Part shown: positions 1 to 7,226 of the stretch, one piece after another
Numbering within the stretch: position 1 is the first letter of the stretch
Layout: each line of letters opens with the position of its first letter
DNA from: Curtobacterium sp. MCPF17_002
GTDB lineage: Bacteria; Actinomycetota; Actinomycetes; Actinomycetales; Microbacteriaceae
NCBI RefSeq assembly: GCF_003234115.2
Contig: NZ_CP126251.1
Coordinates: 2,480,001 to 2,544,000 of the forward strand
Direction of reading: 5' to 3'
DNA: 64,000 bases
Notes under the pieces: generated by a model
The model's database searches: none
What the model was told of the DNA's origin: nothing
What the model saw: only the letters and a program-made list of their open reading frames with translations
Translations under genes and position numbers: made by a program

Positions 1-109
1 CGTCGAAGAAGCCGGAGAGGTAGGTCGTGATCCAGTCGACGACCGCAGCGACCCAGGTGCCGAGGGGCAGGTGGAAGTCGCCGAAGGAGTTGGTTCCGGG
101 GGTGATCAT
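1..109 (-). CDS. ABC transporter permease, N-terminal start only (glycine betaine/proline type)
   Basis: Only the first 36 codons are present; the gene runs off the left edge. The visible peptide starts MITPGTNSFGDFHLPLG and continues into VAAVVDWITTYLSGFF, the short amphipathic lead that ProW-type permeases carry before their first full membrane helix. Its ATG overlaps the stop of the upstream ATPase as ATGA, so the two are translationally coupled and belong to one importer operon. The substrate is inferred from the ATPase partner. With so little sequence, permease identity rests mostly on context. Confidence 0.7.
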   Translation of the reverse strand, partial: MITPGTNSFGDFHLPLGTWVAAVVDWITTYLSGFFD

Positions 110-1446
110 GCGTCAGCACCTTCCGTGGCGGGGGTGGTGGTGGCGAGCGTCTCGTCCAGGTCGTCGTTCGAGATGCGGGTCACCGGCTCGAGCGTCTGGA
201 TGGGGCTGGTCGTGGTCGGGACGTTGCCGAGCGCGGCGAGGAGCGTGACGCGCGGCACCACCCCGAGCAGGCGGTGTTCGTCGTCGACGACCGCGATGGG
301 CAACGGCGACTCGACCGCGAGCTCGAACAGGTCGGTGAGCGCGGTGTCCGGCGCGACCTTGGCGTACTCGGTGTTGACGATCGCGTCGAGGTTCGTGTCG
401 CCCGCCTTGACCTGGCGCATCACGTGGCGGTCGCGGACCCAGCCCTCGAGCGTCCGGCCGCGGCCCGTGACGAACACGGCGGCCGTCTGCAGGTCGCGCA
501 TGATCCGGAGCGCACCGCGGGGCCCCGCGGTGACGGGGACGACGGCACGGGCCGGTTCCATCACGCTCGCGGCGGTGAGCACGCGGGCGCGGTCGACGTC
601 CTGCACGAACTGCGCGACGTAGTCGTTCGCCGGGTCGGTGAGGATATCCTCCGGTGACCCGATCTGGACGATCCGGCCGTCGCGCATCACGGCGATGCGG
701 TCCCCCAGGAACATGGCCTCGTTGAGGTCGTGCGTGATGAAGACGATCGTCTTGCCGAGCCGCTGCTGCAGGTCGACGAGCTGCTCCTGCATCTCCCGGC
801 GGATGAGCGGGTCGAGCGCACTGAACGCCTCGTCCATGAGCAGGACGTCGGTCTCGGCGGCGAGGGCGCGGGCGATGCCGACGCGCTGCTGCATGCCGCC
901 GGAGAGCTCGTCGGGCTTGGCGTCGGCCCAGACGTCGAGGCCGACGAGGTCGATCACCTCGCGGGCCTTCGCGAGCCGGGTGGCCTTGTCGACACCGTTC
1001 ACCTCGAGGCCGAACGCGACGTTCTCGAGCACGGTGCGGTGCGGCAGGAGCGCGAAGTGCTGGAACACCATCGACACGCTGGTGCGCCGGATCTCCCGGA
1101 TCTCCTTCGGGGTGGCCTTGGTCACGGTGCGGCCGCCGATCTCGACCGCGCCGGTGGTCGGCTCGAGGAGCCCGTTCAGCATCCGGATGAGCGTCGACTT
1201 GCCGGAGCCGGAGAGCCCCATGACGACGAAGATCTCGCCGGGGCGCACGTCGAAGGACGCGTCGATGACGGCCGCCGAGCCGAGGTCGCGGACCTCGTCG
1301 CGGGACGCGCCGGCGGCCAGACGACGGACGGCTTCACCGGGGCGTCGGCCGAACACCTTGTACGCGCCGTGCACGCTGACAGCGGGCACGGCGTTCGGGT
1401 CGTCCGGCGTGGTGACACGCCGGTCTTGCGGTGGTGCGATGGTCAA
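106..1446 (-). CDS. proV: ABC transporter ATP-binding protein, ProV/OpuA-like, with CBS region
   Basis: A 446-residue ATPase energising uptake of a compatible solute such as glycine betaine or proline. Walker A (GLSGSGKST) lies near residue 77, the signature LSGGMQQR and Walker B (VLLMDEAFSALD) follow, then the H-loop in FITHDLNEA. After about residue 300 there is a CBS-like region (VMEPARAVVPVTAG onward), which in this family senses ionic strength or nucleotides. The open frame extends upstream to 1902, but the family-like protein begins later. I chose TTG at 1446 because GAGGAG precedes it by 5 nt; no better start is in frame nearby. It is coupled to the downstream permease by ATGA. Confidence 0.87.
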   Translation of the reverse strand: MTIAPPQDRRVTTPDDPNAVPAVSVHGAYKVFGRRPGEAVRRLAAGASRDEVRDLGSAAVIDASFDVRPGEIFVVMGLSGSGKSTLIRMLNGLLEPTTGAVEIGGRTVTKATPKEIREIRRTSVSMVFQHFALLPHRTVLENVAFGLEVNGVDKATRLAKAREVIDLVGLDVWADAKPDELSGGMQQRVGIARALAAETDVLLMDEAFSALDPLIRREMQEQLVDLQQRLGKTIVFITHDLNEAMFLGDRIAVMRDGRIVQIGSPEDILTDPANDYVAQFVQDVDRARVLTAASVMEPARAVVPVTAGPRGALRIMRDLQTAAVFVTGRGRTLEGWVRDRHVMRQVKAGDTNLDAIVNTEYAKVAPDTALTDLFELAVESPLPIAVVDDEHRLLGVVPRVTLLAALGNVPTTTSPIQTLEPVTRISNDDLDETLATTTPATEGADA

Positions 1447-1882
1447 CGGTGCTCCTCGCGCGACCGTGGCGCGGGAGGCGCACGGCGATCGCGGGTTGGT
1501 TGCGGACGGGTCGTCCGGCACCGTGTTCGGCGGCACCGCATCGAGCCCGCGCAACGGCGCAGGGCGAGCGATCACGCACGCGGGGGTCGTACTCGGGACG
1601 ACCCCGGTCCGGCCGACCGTACGGTCACCGCGAGCGCTGCTCTGGGCACTGCTCGGATGGACGCGTCCTGATCGTCGGTGTCCCCTGAAGGGACGTTCAA
1701 GGCTATCGACGCTTGTCCCCCACCGCGAATCGCCGTCCGCCGGAACCCCGGCAACGGTGTCCCCCGAACACGGCGTGTCGCGCACGCTGCCGGGGATCGA
1801 CATCGTGACCGAGTCGTGATGGTTCAGGTGGCTCGCATGTTTGTGTGCCGCCCCGGTTCCACCCACCTGTAGCGTGTCGCGC
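1447..1882. promoter_or_regulatory. Intergenic region between divergent transporter genes
   Basis: These 436 bp separate the start of the ProV-like ATPase from the start of the permease gene on the other strand, so both promoters lie here. The only local structure I see is an imperfect symmetric site at about 1685-1704 (CCTGAA, 6 bp, TTCAAGG), read on the minus strand as CTTGA and CTTCA 11 bp apart. It could bind a regulator of the importer operon. No coding sequence is convincing. Confidence 0.35.
1870..1875 (+). promoter_or_regulatory. -10 box of a probably leaderless permease mRNA
   Basis: TAGCGT stands 7 nt before the ATG at 1883. In actinobacteria the consensus -10 is TANNNT with transcription starting about 7 nt later, so the transcript would begin at or next to the A of the start codon. 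No ribosome binding site precedes the ATG. Confidence 0.6.
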
Positions 1883-3436
1883 ATGACAGCGCAGAACGAC
1901 ACCGGGGTGGACCGCGCGCCCGCGAACGACTTCTCGCACGAGCAGGAGGGCTACCAGCACGGTCTGAAGCCCCGGCAACTGCAGATGATCGCCATCGGCG
2001 GTGCGATCGGCACCGGGCTCTTCCTCGGGGCCGGCGGCCGACTGCACACCGCGGGACCCGCGCTCGCGCTGACGTACCTCATCGCGGGCGTCTTTGCGTT
2101 CTTCATCCTCCGGGCGCTCGGTGAACTCGTGCTGCACCGTCCGTCGTCCGGGTCGTTCATCTCCTACGCCCGCGAGTTCTACGGCGAGAAGTTCGCCTAC
2201 GCCGCCGGCTGGATGTACTTCCTCAACTGGGCGATGACCTCGATCGTCGACACCACCGCGGTGGCCATCTACCTGCAGTACTGGTCGGCGTTCACCGCGG
2301 CACCGCAGTGGCTCCTCGCGCTCATCGCCCTCGTCGTCGTGCTCGCCGCCAACATGGTCGCGGTCAAGGTCTTCGGCGAGCTCGAGTTCTGGTTCGCGAT
2401 CATCAAGGTCGTCGCCCTCGTGGCGTTCCTGGTCGTCGCGATCGTCTGGCTCGTCTTCGCGTTCCCGGTCGAGGCCGGCGGCGAAGCGGTCCGGACCGGC
2501 TTCTCGATCTGGGGCGACAACGGCGGCCTCTTCCCGAACGGCGTGCTGCCCGCGGTCATCGTGATCCAGGGTGTCGTCTTCGCGTACGCGGCGATCGAGC
2601 TCGTCGGCACCGCGTCCGGCGAGACCCAGAACACCGAGAAGGTCATCCCCCGCGCCATCAACTCCGTCGTGTTCCGCATCGCGGTCTTCTACGTCGGGTC
2701 GATCGTCCTGCTCTCCCTGCTCCTGCCGTACACCGCCTACAAGGAGGGCGAGAGCCCCTTCGTGACGTTCTTCTCGTCGCTCGGCAACCCGCAGGTCGGC
2801 TCGATCGTCGGGTCGATCATGAACTTCGTGGTGCTCACCGCGGCGTTGTCGTCCCTCAACGCCGGGCTCTACTCGACCGGCCGTGCGCTGCACTCGATGG
2901 GCATGAACGGGTCGGCGCCGAAGTGGACGACGAAGATGTCGAAGGGCGGGGTGCCGTACGCCGGCATCCTGCTGACCGCGGCGTTCACCGTCGCCGGCGT
3001 CGTGCTCAACTACTTCGTGCCGAGCCAGGCCTTCGAGATCGCGCTGAACATCGCCAGCCTCGGCATCATCACGGCGTGGGGCACGATCATCCTCTGCCAG
3101 ATGCGCCTGCGGCAGTGGGCGAAGCAAGGGCTGGCGAAGGAACCGACGTTCCGGTTGCCCGGCGCTCCGGTCACCTCGTGGCTGACGCTCGCGTTCCTCG
3201 CCTCGGTGATCGTCCTGATGGCGATCGACTACCCGGTCGGCACCTACACGATCGCGTCACTCGTGATCGTCATCCCGCTGCTCATCGTCGGTTGGTTCCT
3301 GCAGCGTGACCGGATCCTCCGCATCGCGGCACTCCGCGAAGGCGTCACCGGCCCGTACCCGATCACTGGGCGCGACCCGGCGAACCAGGTGCGCCGGGGA
3401 TCGGGCGGGGGCGGCGGCGCCGACGGCAAGGAGTGA
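1883..3436 (+). CDS. ansP: L-asparagine permease, APC/AAT family
   Basis: A 517-residue secondary transporter with about 12 membrane segments that imports asparagine or a close amino acid with protons. The N-terminal segment [19 protein letters not shown] is the family signature; the stretches [36 protein letters not shown] and [13 protein letters not shown] match the AnsP branch more closely than CycA or GabP. The open frame reaches back to 1841, but homologues begin at about this ATG and a -10 box 7 nt upstream suggests leaderless initiation. Monocistronic, divergent from the importer operon. The substrate within the AAT family is inferred from similarity only. Confidence 0.85.
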   Translation: MTAQNDTGVDRAPANDFSHEQEGYQHGLKPRQLQMIAIGGAIGTGLFLGAGGRLHTAGPALALTYLIAGVFAFFILRALGELVLHRPSSGSFISYAREFYGEKFAYAAGWMYFLNWAMTSIVDTTAVAIYLQYWSAFTAAPQWLLALIALVVVLAANMVAVKVFGELEFWFAIIKVVALVAFLVVAIVWLVFAFPVEAGGEAVRTGFSIWGDNGGLFPNGVLPAVIVIQGVVFAYAAIELVGTASGETQNTEKVIPRAINSVVFRIAVFYVGSIVLLSLLLPYTAYKEGESPFVTFFSSLGNPQVGSIVGSIMNFVVLTAALSSLNAGLYSTGRALHSMGMNGSAPKWTTKMSKGGVPYAGILLTAAFTVAGVVLNYFVPSQAFEIALNIASLGIITAWGTIILCQMRLRQWAKQGLAKEPTFRLPGAPVTSWLTLAFLASVIVLMAIDYPVGTYTIASLVIVIPLLIVGWFLQRDRILRIAALREGVTGPYPITGRDPANQVRRGSGGGGGADGKE

Positions 3437-3547
3437 CCCCGGCCGGACACCGCGGTCGAGGTCGCGCCCCCGCCTGCGCGCGCACGCAGCTGTCCGGATA
3501 GCGACACGGCCGTCACCACGATGACACCAGGGTCCGGTCCCCGTCGG

Positions 3548-3553
3548 TACGAT
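3548..3553 (+). promoter_or_regulatory. -10 box, leaderless start
   Basis: TACGAT lies 6 nt before the GTG at 3560 with no Shine-Dalgarno between them. This decides the start of the small protein and matches the pattern seen at many genes of this window. Confidence 0.6.
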
Positions 3554-3559
3554 CGGCGG

Positions 3560-3865
3560 GTGCCGGACCCTTCTGCTCCCCCCACGCTCGACCTCCAGCT
3601 CACCTGGCGTGGCACGTTCGGCCGCGTCCGGGTGTTCGACGACCGGGTGACCGCGGAGACCAGCTACGACCGGGACGGACTGACCGCCGTGCCGATGGAC
3701 GCCGTGCGCGGGTGGCGTCTCGGACCGTGCGACGTCGACGCGGTGTGCGTCGAGTTCGTCACGCCCGAGGAGACCTACCGCGTGCTGCTCGACACGTCCG
3801 ACGAGAAGCTCGCCGAGCTGGCGCTGCGCCGGGTGCTCGGTGCGCCGGTGCCGCCGGCCTCCTGA
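3560..3865 (+). CDS. Conserved small protein of unknown function
   Basis: A 101-residue acidic soluble protein without signal peptide, membrane helix or cysteine cluster that would suggest metal binding. It reads VPDPSAPPTLDLQLTWRG and then alternates short beta-like and charged segments, ending in a helix (EKLAELALRRVLG). The frame is open from 3521, but GTG at 3560 is favoured by the -10 box 6 nt upstream. It stands alone between the asparagine permease and a convergent aldo/keto reductase. I do not recognise a family. Confidence 0.6.
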   Translation: MPDPSAPPTLDLQLTWRGTFGRVRVFDDRVTAETSYDRDGLTAVPMDAVRGWRLGPCDVDAVCVEFVTPEETYRVLLDTSDEKLAELALRRVLGAPVPPAS

Positions 3866-3869
3866 CCGG

Positions 3870-3958
3870 CACGGCTGCTCCGGTCCACGGCCGTTGCGCA
3901 CGGCTGCTCCGACCCACGGCCGTTGCGGCACGGCCACTCCGGCCCACCGCCGTTCCCG
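3870..3958. repeat. Tandem repeat, three units of about 30 bp
   Basis: Three head-to-tail copies with the shape CACGGCTGCTCC, 5-6 nt, CACGGCCGTTGCG: 3870-3898, 3899-3928 and 3929-3958. The third is the most diverged. The array fills the gap between two convergent genes. Confidence 0.8.
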
Positions 3959-3961
3959 CGC

Positions 3962-4888
3962 TCAGGGCCACGACGGCGTCGCCGTCCCGGCGGCCACCCG
4001 CTGCTCCCACACGCCGTCGAGTGCCGCGGTCTGCTCGGGCGTGAGCGCCACGGAGCCGACGGCGACGTTCTCGGCGAGGTGGTCGACGCTCGAGGTCCCG
4101 GGGATGAGCAGGACGTCCGGCGCGTGCCCGAGCAGCCAGGCGAGCCCCAGCTGTGCGGGAGTGATGCCGAGATCCGCCGCGATGCGCTGGGCGACCGGCT
4201 CGTCCGCGACCTTCGGCAGCCCCGGGAAGGCGCCCCCGAGCGGGAAGTACGGCACCCAGGCGATCCCCTGGCGGGCGCACAGCTCGAGGAGCGCCTCGTG
4301 CTCACGTTCCACCAGCGAGTAGGCGTTCTGCACGCACACGATCCCGGCGGGCAGGCCACGCTCGAGCACGTCGAGCGTCACCGCGCTGAGGCCGATCCCG
4401 CCGATGAGGCCCTCGTCGCGCATCGCCGTCATCTCGGCGAGCTGGTCGTCGAGGTCCACCAGCTGCTCCCCCTCGGCGATGAGGCCAGGACCGGCGTCCG
4501 CCCTGCGGAGGTTGACCACGCCGATGTGCTCCCGCCCGAGGCTCCGCAGGTTCGCGTGCACCTGTGCGCGCAGTTCGGCCGGTCGCTGCGCCAGCGCGAG
4601 GGGCACCGGGGCGTCCACGCGCACGGCCCCCACCTTGCTCACCACGACGACGTCGTCCGACGCGCCGAAGGCCCGCCGGATGACGTCGTTCGCGACGCCG
4701 TCCCCGTAGAAGTCGGCGGTGTCGACGTGGTCGACGCCGAGGTCGCGGGCCCGGCGGAGGAGCGCCGCACCGGTGTCACGGTCGTCCGCGAAGCGCTCGA
4801 GCGCCATCGCGCCGTAGCCGATGCGTGCCACCGTCCGGTCGCCGAGTCGGTACGCGCCACCCGGACGCGGTCGGTCGTTCTCGTGCAT
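3962..4888 (-). CDS. Aldo/keto reductase, PdxI/YdbC-like
   Basis: A 308-residue NADPH-dependent oxidoreductase with the TIM-barrel pattern of the AKR superfamily. The catalytic Asp and Tyr sit in VDHVDTADFYGDG and the Lys in VVVVSKVGAV. The position normally holding the catalytic His reads VVNLRRAD, so Arg replaces His; the VNLRR form is found in the E. coli YdbC (pyridoxal reductase) group. The C-terminal cofactor segment is LLIPGTSSVDHLAENV. It is divergent from a TetR gene with a paired operator between them, so it is very probably the repressor's target. The real substrate cannot be read from sequence. Confidence 0.83.
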   Translation of the reverse strand: MHENDRPRPGGAYRLGDRTVARIGYGAMALERFADDRDTGAALLRRARDLGVDHVDTADFYGDGVANDVIRRAFGASDDVVVVSKVGAVRVDAPVPLALAQRPAELRAQVHANLRSLGREHIGVVNLRRADAGPGLIAEGEQLVDLDDQLAEMTAMRDEGLIGGIGLSAVTLDVLERGLPAGIVCVQNAYSLVEREHEALLELCARQGIAWVPYFPLGGAFPGLPKVADEPVAQRIAADLGITPAQLGLAWLLGHAPDVLLIPGTSSVDHLAENVAVGSVALTPEQTAALDGVWEQRVAAGTATPSWP

Positions 4889-4910
4889 GGTGTCTCCGGT
4901 ATCCTCGATC

Positions 4911-4932
4911 GAAGCGGAGGAACCTCCGCTTC
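4911..4932. promoter_or_regulatory. TetR-type operator 1, perfect 10-bp inverted repeat
   Basis: GAAGCGGAGG, 2 bp, CCTCCGCTTC: both arms are perfect. It lies 23 bp upstream of the reductase start and 30 bp upstream of the regulator start, where it could control both promoters. Confidence 0.8.
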
Positions 4933-4942
4933 AACCGATCCT

Positions 4943-4962
4943 AACCGGAGGACCCTCCGTTT
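4943..4962. promoter_or_regulatory. TetR-type operator 2, overlapping the regulator's ribosome binding site
   Basis: The core CGGAGG, 2 bp, CCTCCG at 4946-4959 repeats the inner arms of operator 1 with weaker flanks. The centres of the two sites are 31 bp apart, close to three helical turns. The left arm doubles as the GGAGG ahead of the TTG start at 4962. Confidence 0.75.
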
Positions 4963-5570
4963 TGCCTGGTGAACCCGTCGTGACCGCTCCGGTACCCGAG
5001 CGACGTCCTCGTGCCGACGCCGCACGGAACCGACAGCGCCTCGTGGACGCCGCCCGCACCGCGTTCACCGCGGGCAGCGAGGACACCTCGCTCGAGGGCA
5101 TCGCCCGCGCCGCGGGGGTCGGGATCGGCACGCTCTACCGGAACTTCCCCACCCGCGAGGACCTCGTCGCCGCCGTCTACCGCGCCGAACTGGACGCGGC
5201 GCTCGACACCGTCGACGACCTGCTCGGCGTCGAGCCCTCGGCCGCTCAGGCGCTCCGGGCGTTCACCGGGCGGTACGCGGCGTTCGTCGCCACGAAGCGC
5301 GGACTCGCCGAGACGGTCCGGACGGGCGCGCTCCGGGGTGCGGCCGAGGCAGCGGGCACCCGCGAACGGGTCAACGCCGCCGTGCAACGGTTCCTCGACG
5401 CCGGCTCGCTCGACGGCTCGCTCCGCGACGACGTCCGGGCGGACGACGTCACGGCTGCGCTCGTCGGGATCCTGCTCTCGACGCAGGACACCCCCGACAC
5501 CGCCCAGACGGAGCGGCTGCTCGACCTGCTGCTCGACGGACTCACCCGGCGCTCGGCGCGAACTGCGTGA
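4962..5570 (+). CDS. TetR/AcrR family repressor
   Basis: A 202-residue DNA-binding protein. The helix-turn-helix is in TSLEGIARAAGVGIGTLYRNF, followed by the usual EDLVAAVYR helix; the rest is the ligand-binding dimer domain, with a C-terminal part similar to SbtR-like regulators. The frame extends back to 4821 through the reductase start, but TTG at 4962 has GGAGG 10 nt upstream and gives a normal length; GTG at 4980 is the alternative. It most likely represses itself and the divergent reductase through the two palindromes between them. Its last 29 bp overlap the end of the convergent VOC gene. Confidence 0.87.
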   Translation: MPGEPVVTAPVPERRPRADAARNRQRLVDAARTAFTAGSEDTSLEGIARAAGVGIGTLYRNFPTREDLVAAVYRAELDAALDTVDDLLGVEPSAAQALRAFTGRYAAFVATKRGLAETVRTGALRGAAEAAGTRERVNAAVQRFLDAGSLDGSLRDDVRADDVTAALVGILLSTQDTPDTAQTERLLDLLLDGLTRRSARTA

Positions 5571-6432
5571 CGCGGAACGTCGCGCCCTGCGGGTCCTGCA
5601 GCTCGGCCGCCCGGGTCCAGAACCCCTCCCAGGTGCCGAGGAGCCGGCCGCCGAGACGTTCGGCCCGTGCCGCGGCCTCGTCGCGATCGGCCACGCTGAA
5701 CGACACGTGCCAGTCGTCGTGCAGAGCGTCGGCGGCGGTGCCGCTCCCGGCGACGGTGCCGCTCACGCCGTCGTCACCGTCACCCGTCCGGGCGAGCGCC
5801 CCGATCACGTCCGCGAAGCCCTCGGGAGCGCCGACCTGCCGGGTCCGGATGTCGGGGTCCGACGTCCGGGCGAGGTGGTCGCCGTACCCGGGAAGGCGGA
5901 TCATCGCGCTCGGCCCCTCGTGCACGTCCGACACCTGCCAGCCGAACAGCCGCTCGTAGAAGGCGATCGCTCGCTCCGGCTCCGGTGAACGCAGGTCGCT
6001 GAACACCCACCCGCCCGGGCTGTTGATGTGCTGTGCCCCGGGCCGGTCCCGGGCCTGCCACAGCCCGAAGGCCGCCCCGCGCGGATCGACGCAGTCGACC
6101 CCGCGACCGGCGGACCCACCGGGGCCCGCGTCCTGTGGTGCCGCTGCGGTCCCGCCGAGTTCGACGACCCGCGCGGCGACCGCATCGGCGTCGTCGACGG
6201 CGATGTACGTCGTCCACGTCGCGGGGTCGTCGCTCGAGGCGATCGCCCCGACGTCAAGGCCGCCGATGCTCGCGATGGAGTAGGAACCCGGGGCGCCCGG
6301 CGGCACCCGTTCCTCGAGGTCCCAGCCGAACATGCCGCCGTAGAAGGCGCGAGCGGCCTCGGGGTCGGGCTGCCGGGCCTCGATCCAGCTCGGCACGCCC
6401 TGTGGGTACGAACGCGGTGTCTGGTCGGTCAT
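5542..6432 (-). CDS. Two-domain VOC (glyoxalase/bleomycin-resistance-like) protein
   Basis: A 296-residue protein of two VOC modules, about residues 10-130 and 140-290. The first opens VPSWIEARQPDPEAARAFYGGMFGW, the second INSPGGWVFSDLRSPEPERA, both typical of hydroxylase-like tandem VOC proteins of actinobacteria. The ATG at 6432 has GGGAGG 4 nt upstream; the longer open frame to 7185 only shadows the PepSY gene. No catalytic function can be assigned because residues normally binding the metal are poorly conserved in this tandem group. Its 3' end overlaps the TetR gene by 29 bp. Confidence 0.8.
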   Translation of the reverse strand: MTDQTPRSYPQGVPSWIEARQPDPEAARAFYGGMFGWDLEERVPPGAPGSYSIASIGGLDVGAIASSDDPATWTTYIAVDDADAVAARVVELGGTAAAPQDAGPGGSAGRGVDCVDPRGAAFGLWQARDRPGAQHINSPGGWVFSDLRSPEPERAIAFYERLFGWQVSDVHEGPSAMIRLPGYGDHLARTSDPDIRTRQVGAPEGFADVIGALARTGDGDDGVSGTVAGSGTAADALHDDWHVSFSVADRDEAAARAERLGGRLLGTWEGFWTRAAELQDPQGATFRVTQFAPSAG

Positions 6433-6466
6433 GGTGCCTCCCGGGTCGTCCGGCGGTGTGCCGGGT

Positions 6467-6511
6467 GGCCCCGGTCTACCGCAGACCGCCGACGTCGGCC
6501 CACCCGGGGCC
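6467..6511. terminator. Hairpin-rich gap, probable terminator of the PepSY transcript
   Basis: Arms GGCCCCGG (6467-6474) and CCGGGGCC (6504-6511) enclose two smaller hairpins, GGTCT/AGACC and the 12-bp palindrome GCCGACGTCGGC. It follows the PepSY lipoprotein stop on the minus strand and precedes the VOC gene. Confidence 0.45.
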
Positions 6512-6533
6512 GGGCCGGCCGGCGAGGCCGGCG

Positions 6534-7178
6534 TCAGTCGTCGGTGTCGACCGCGTCCGTGACGACCGCGCCGGAGCCGGCGTCGATGCGCACGCTGTGC
6601 TTCGTGCCGGAGGAGTCGCGGACGTCGCCCTCCCAGACGACCTTCCCGAGGTGGTCGTCGAGCCCGAGTTCGGTGATGGTGCCGGCGTGCAGGTCCTCGA
6701 ACTTCGACACCGCGTCCTGGACGTCGAGGTCGGCCGCGCCCACGAAGCGCTCGTTCTCGGCCCGGTCGTCGGCGTCGGACTGCTCGGTGCGCGGGGACCC
6801 GTCGACCGAGGTGCCGTCGGCGGTGGCGTGCACCTCGTGCTCGTTGCCGTCCGACGTGACGACGAGGACTTCGTACGCGGAGCCGTTCTGCTCCTGCTCG
6901 ACGGAGATGACGGTGCTCGCGTCGACGGCCTTCCGAGCGGTCTCGATCGCGGCGAGCAGGGCGTCGTTCGAGGCGGCGGTGGCGGAACCGCTCGCGGAAC
7001 CGGAGGCGCTGCCCGCGCTGCTGCCGGTGTCCGAGCCGCCGTTCGAGCCCGACCCGGACTCGGCCGACGAGCAGCCGACGAGGGCCAGTGAGGCCACGAG
7101 CGGCAGCGCGGCGAACCCGGCGATGCGACGAGCGGTGCGGCTGGTGGTGCGGATGGAGTCGTTGCGGTTCGTGTTCAT
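6534..7178 (-). CDS. PepSY-domain lipoprotein
   Basis: A 214-residue exported lipoprotein. A positively charged start (MNTNRNDSIRTTSRTARR), hydrophobic core and lipobox LVGC near residue 36 are followed by a Gly/Ser-rich linker and two PepSY-like repeats: ALLAAIETARKAVDASTVISVE and the second around DLDVQDAVSKFEDLHAGTI, each with a terminal VVTSDG- or IDAGSG-type turn. PepSY modules are thought to inhibit peptidases or sense at the membrane. It follows the kinase gene by 48 bp and has its own copy of the regulator's direct-repeat box, suggesting it is a main output of the two-component system. Confidence 0.82.
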   Translation of the reverse strand: MNTNRNDSIRTTSRTARRIAGFAALPLVASLALVGCSSAESGSGSNGGSDTGSSAGSASGSASGSATAASNDALLAAIETARKAVDASTVISVEQEQNGSAYEVLVVTSDGNEHEVHATADGTSVDGSPRTEQSDADDRAENERFVGAADLDVQDAVSKFEDLHAGTITELGLDDHLGKVVWEGDVRDSSGTKHSVRIDAGSGAVVTDAVDTDD

Positions 7179-7201
7179 GCGGCAAGACTGCCGACGAGGT
7201 G

Positions 7202-7219
7202 CTGAAGCAGACCTGAAGC
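7202..7219 (-). promoter_or_regulatory. Direct-repeat operator upstream of the PepSY gene
   Basis: Read on the minus strand: GCTTCAG, 4 bp, GCTTCAG, an 11-bp period, ending 23 bp before the ATG. Head-to-tail half-sites one helical turn apart are the usual target of OmpR-family dimers. The same element, with almost the same distance to the start codon, precedes the response regulator. Confidence 0.7.
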
Positions 7220-7226
7220 GCCCTGT

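Noticed and set aside
1447..1902. N-terminal extension of the ProV-like ATPase
   Set aside because: The extra 152 residues have no similarity pattern to the family, and a TTG with GAGGAG upstream gives a normal-length protein.
2308..3309. Long Arg/Pro-rich open frames on both strands over known genes, such as 333 codons inside the asparagine permease
   Set aside because: They are out-of-frame shadows produced by high GC content; their amino-acid composition is extreme and no family motif appears.
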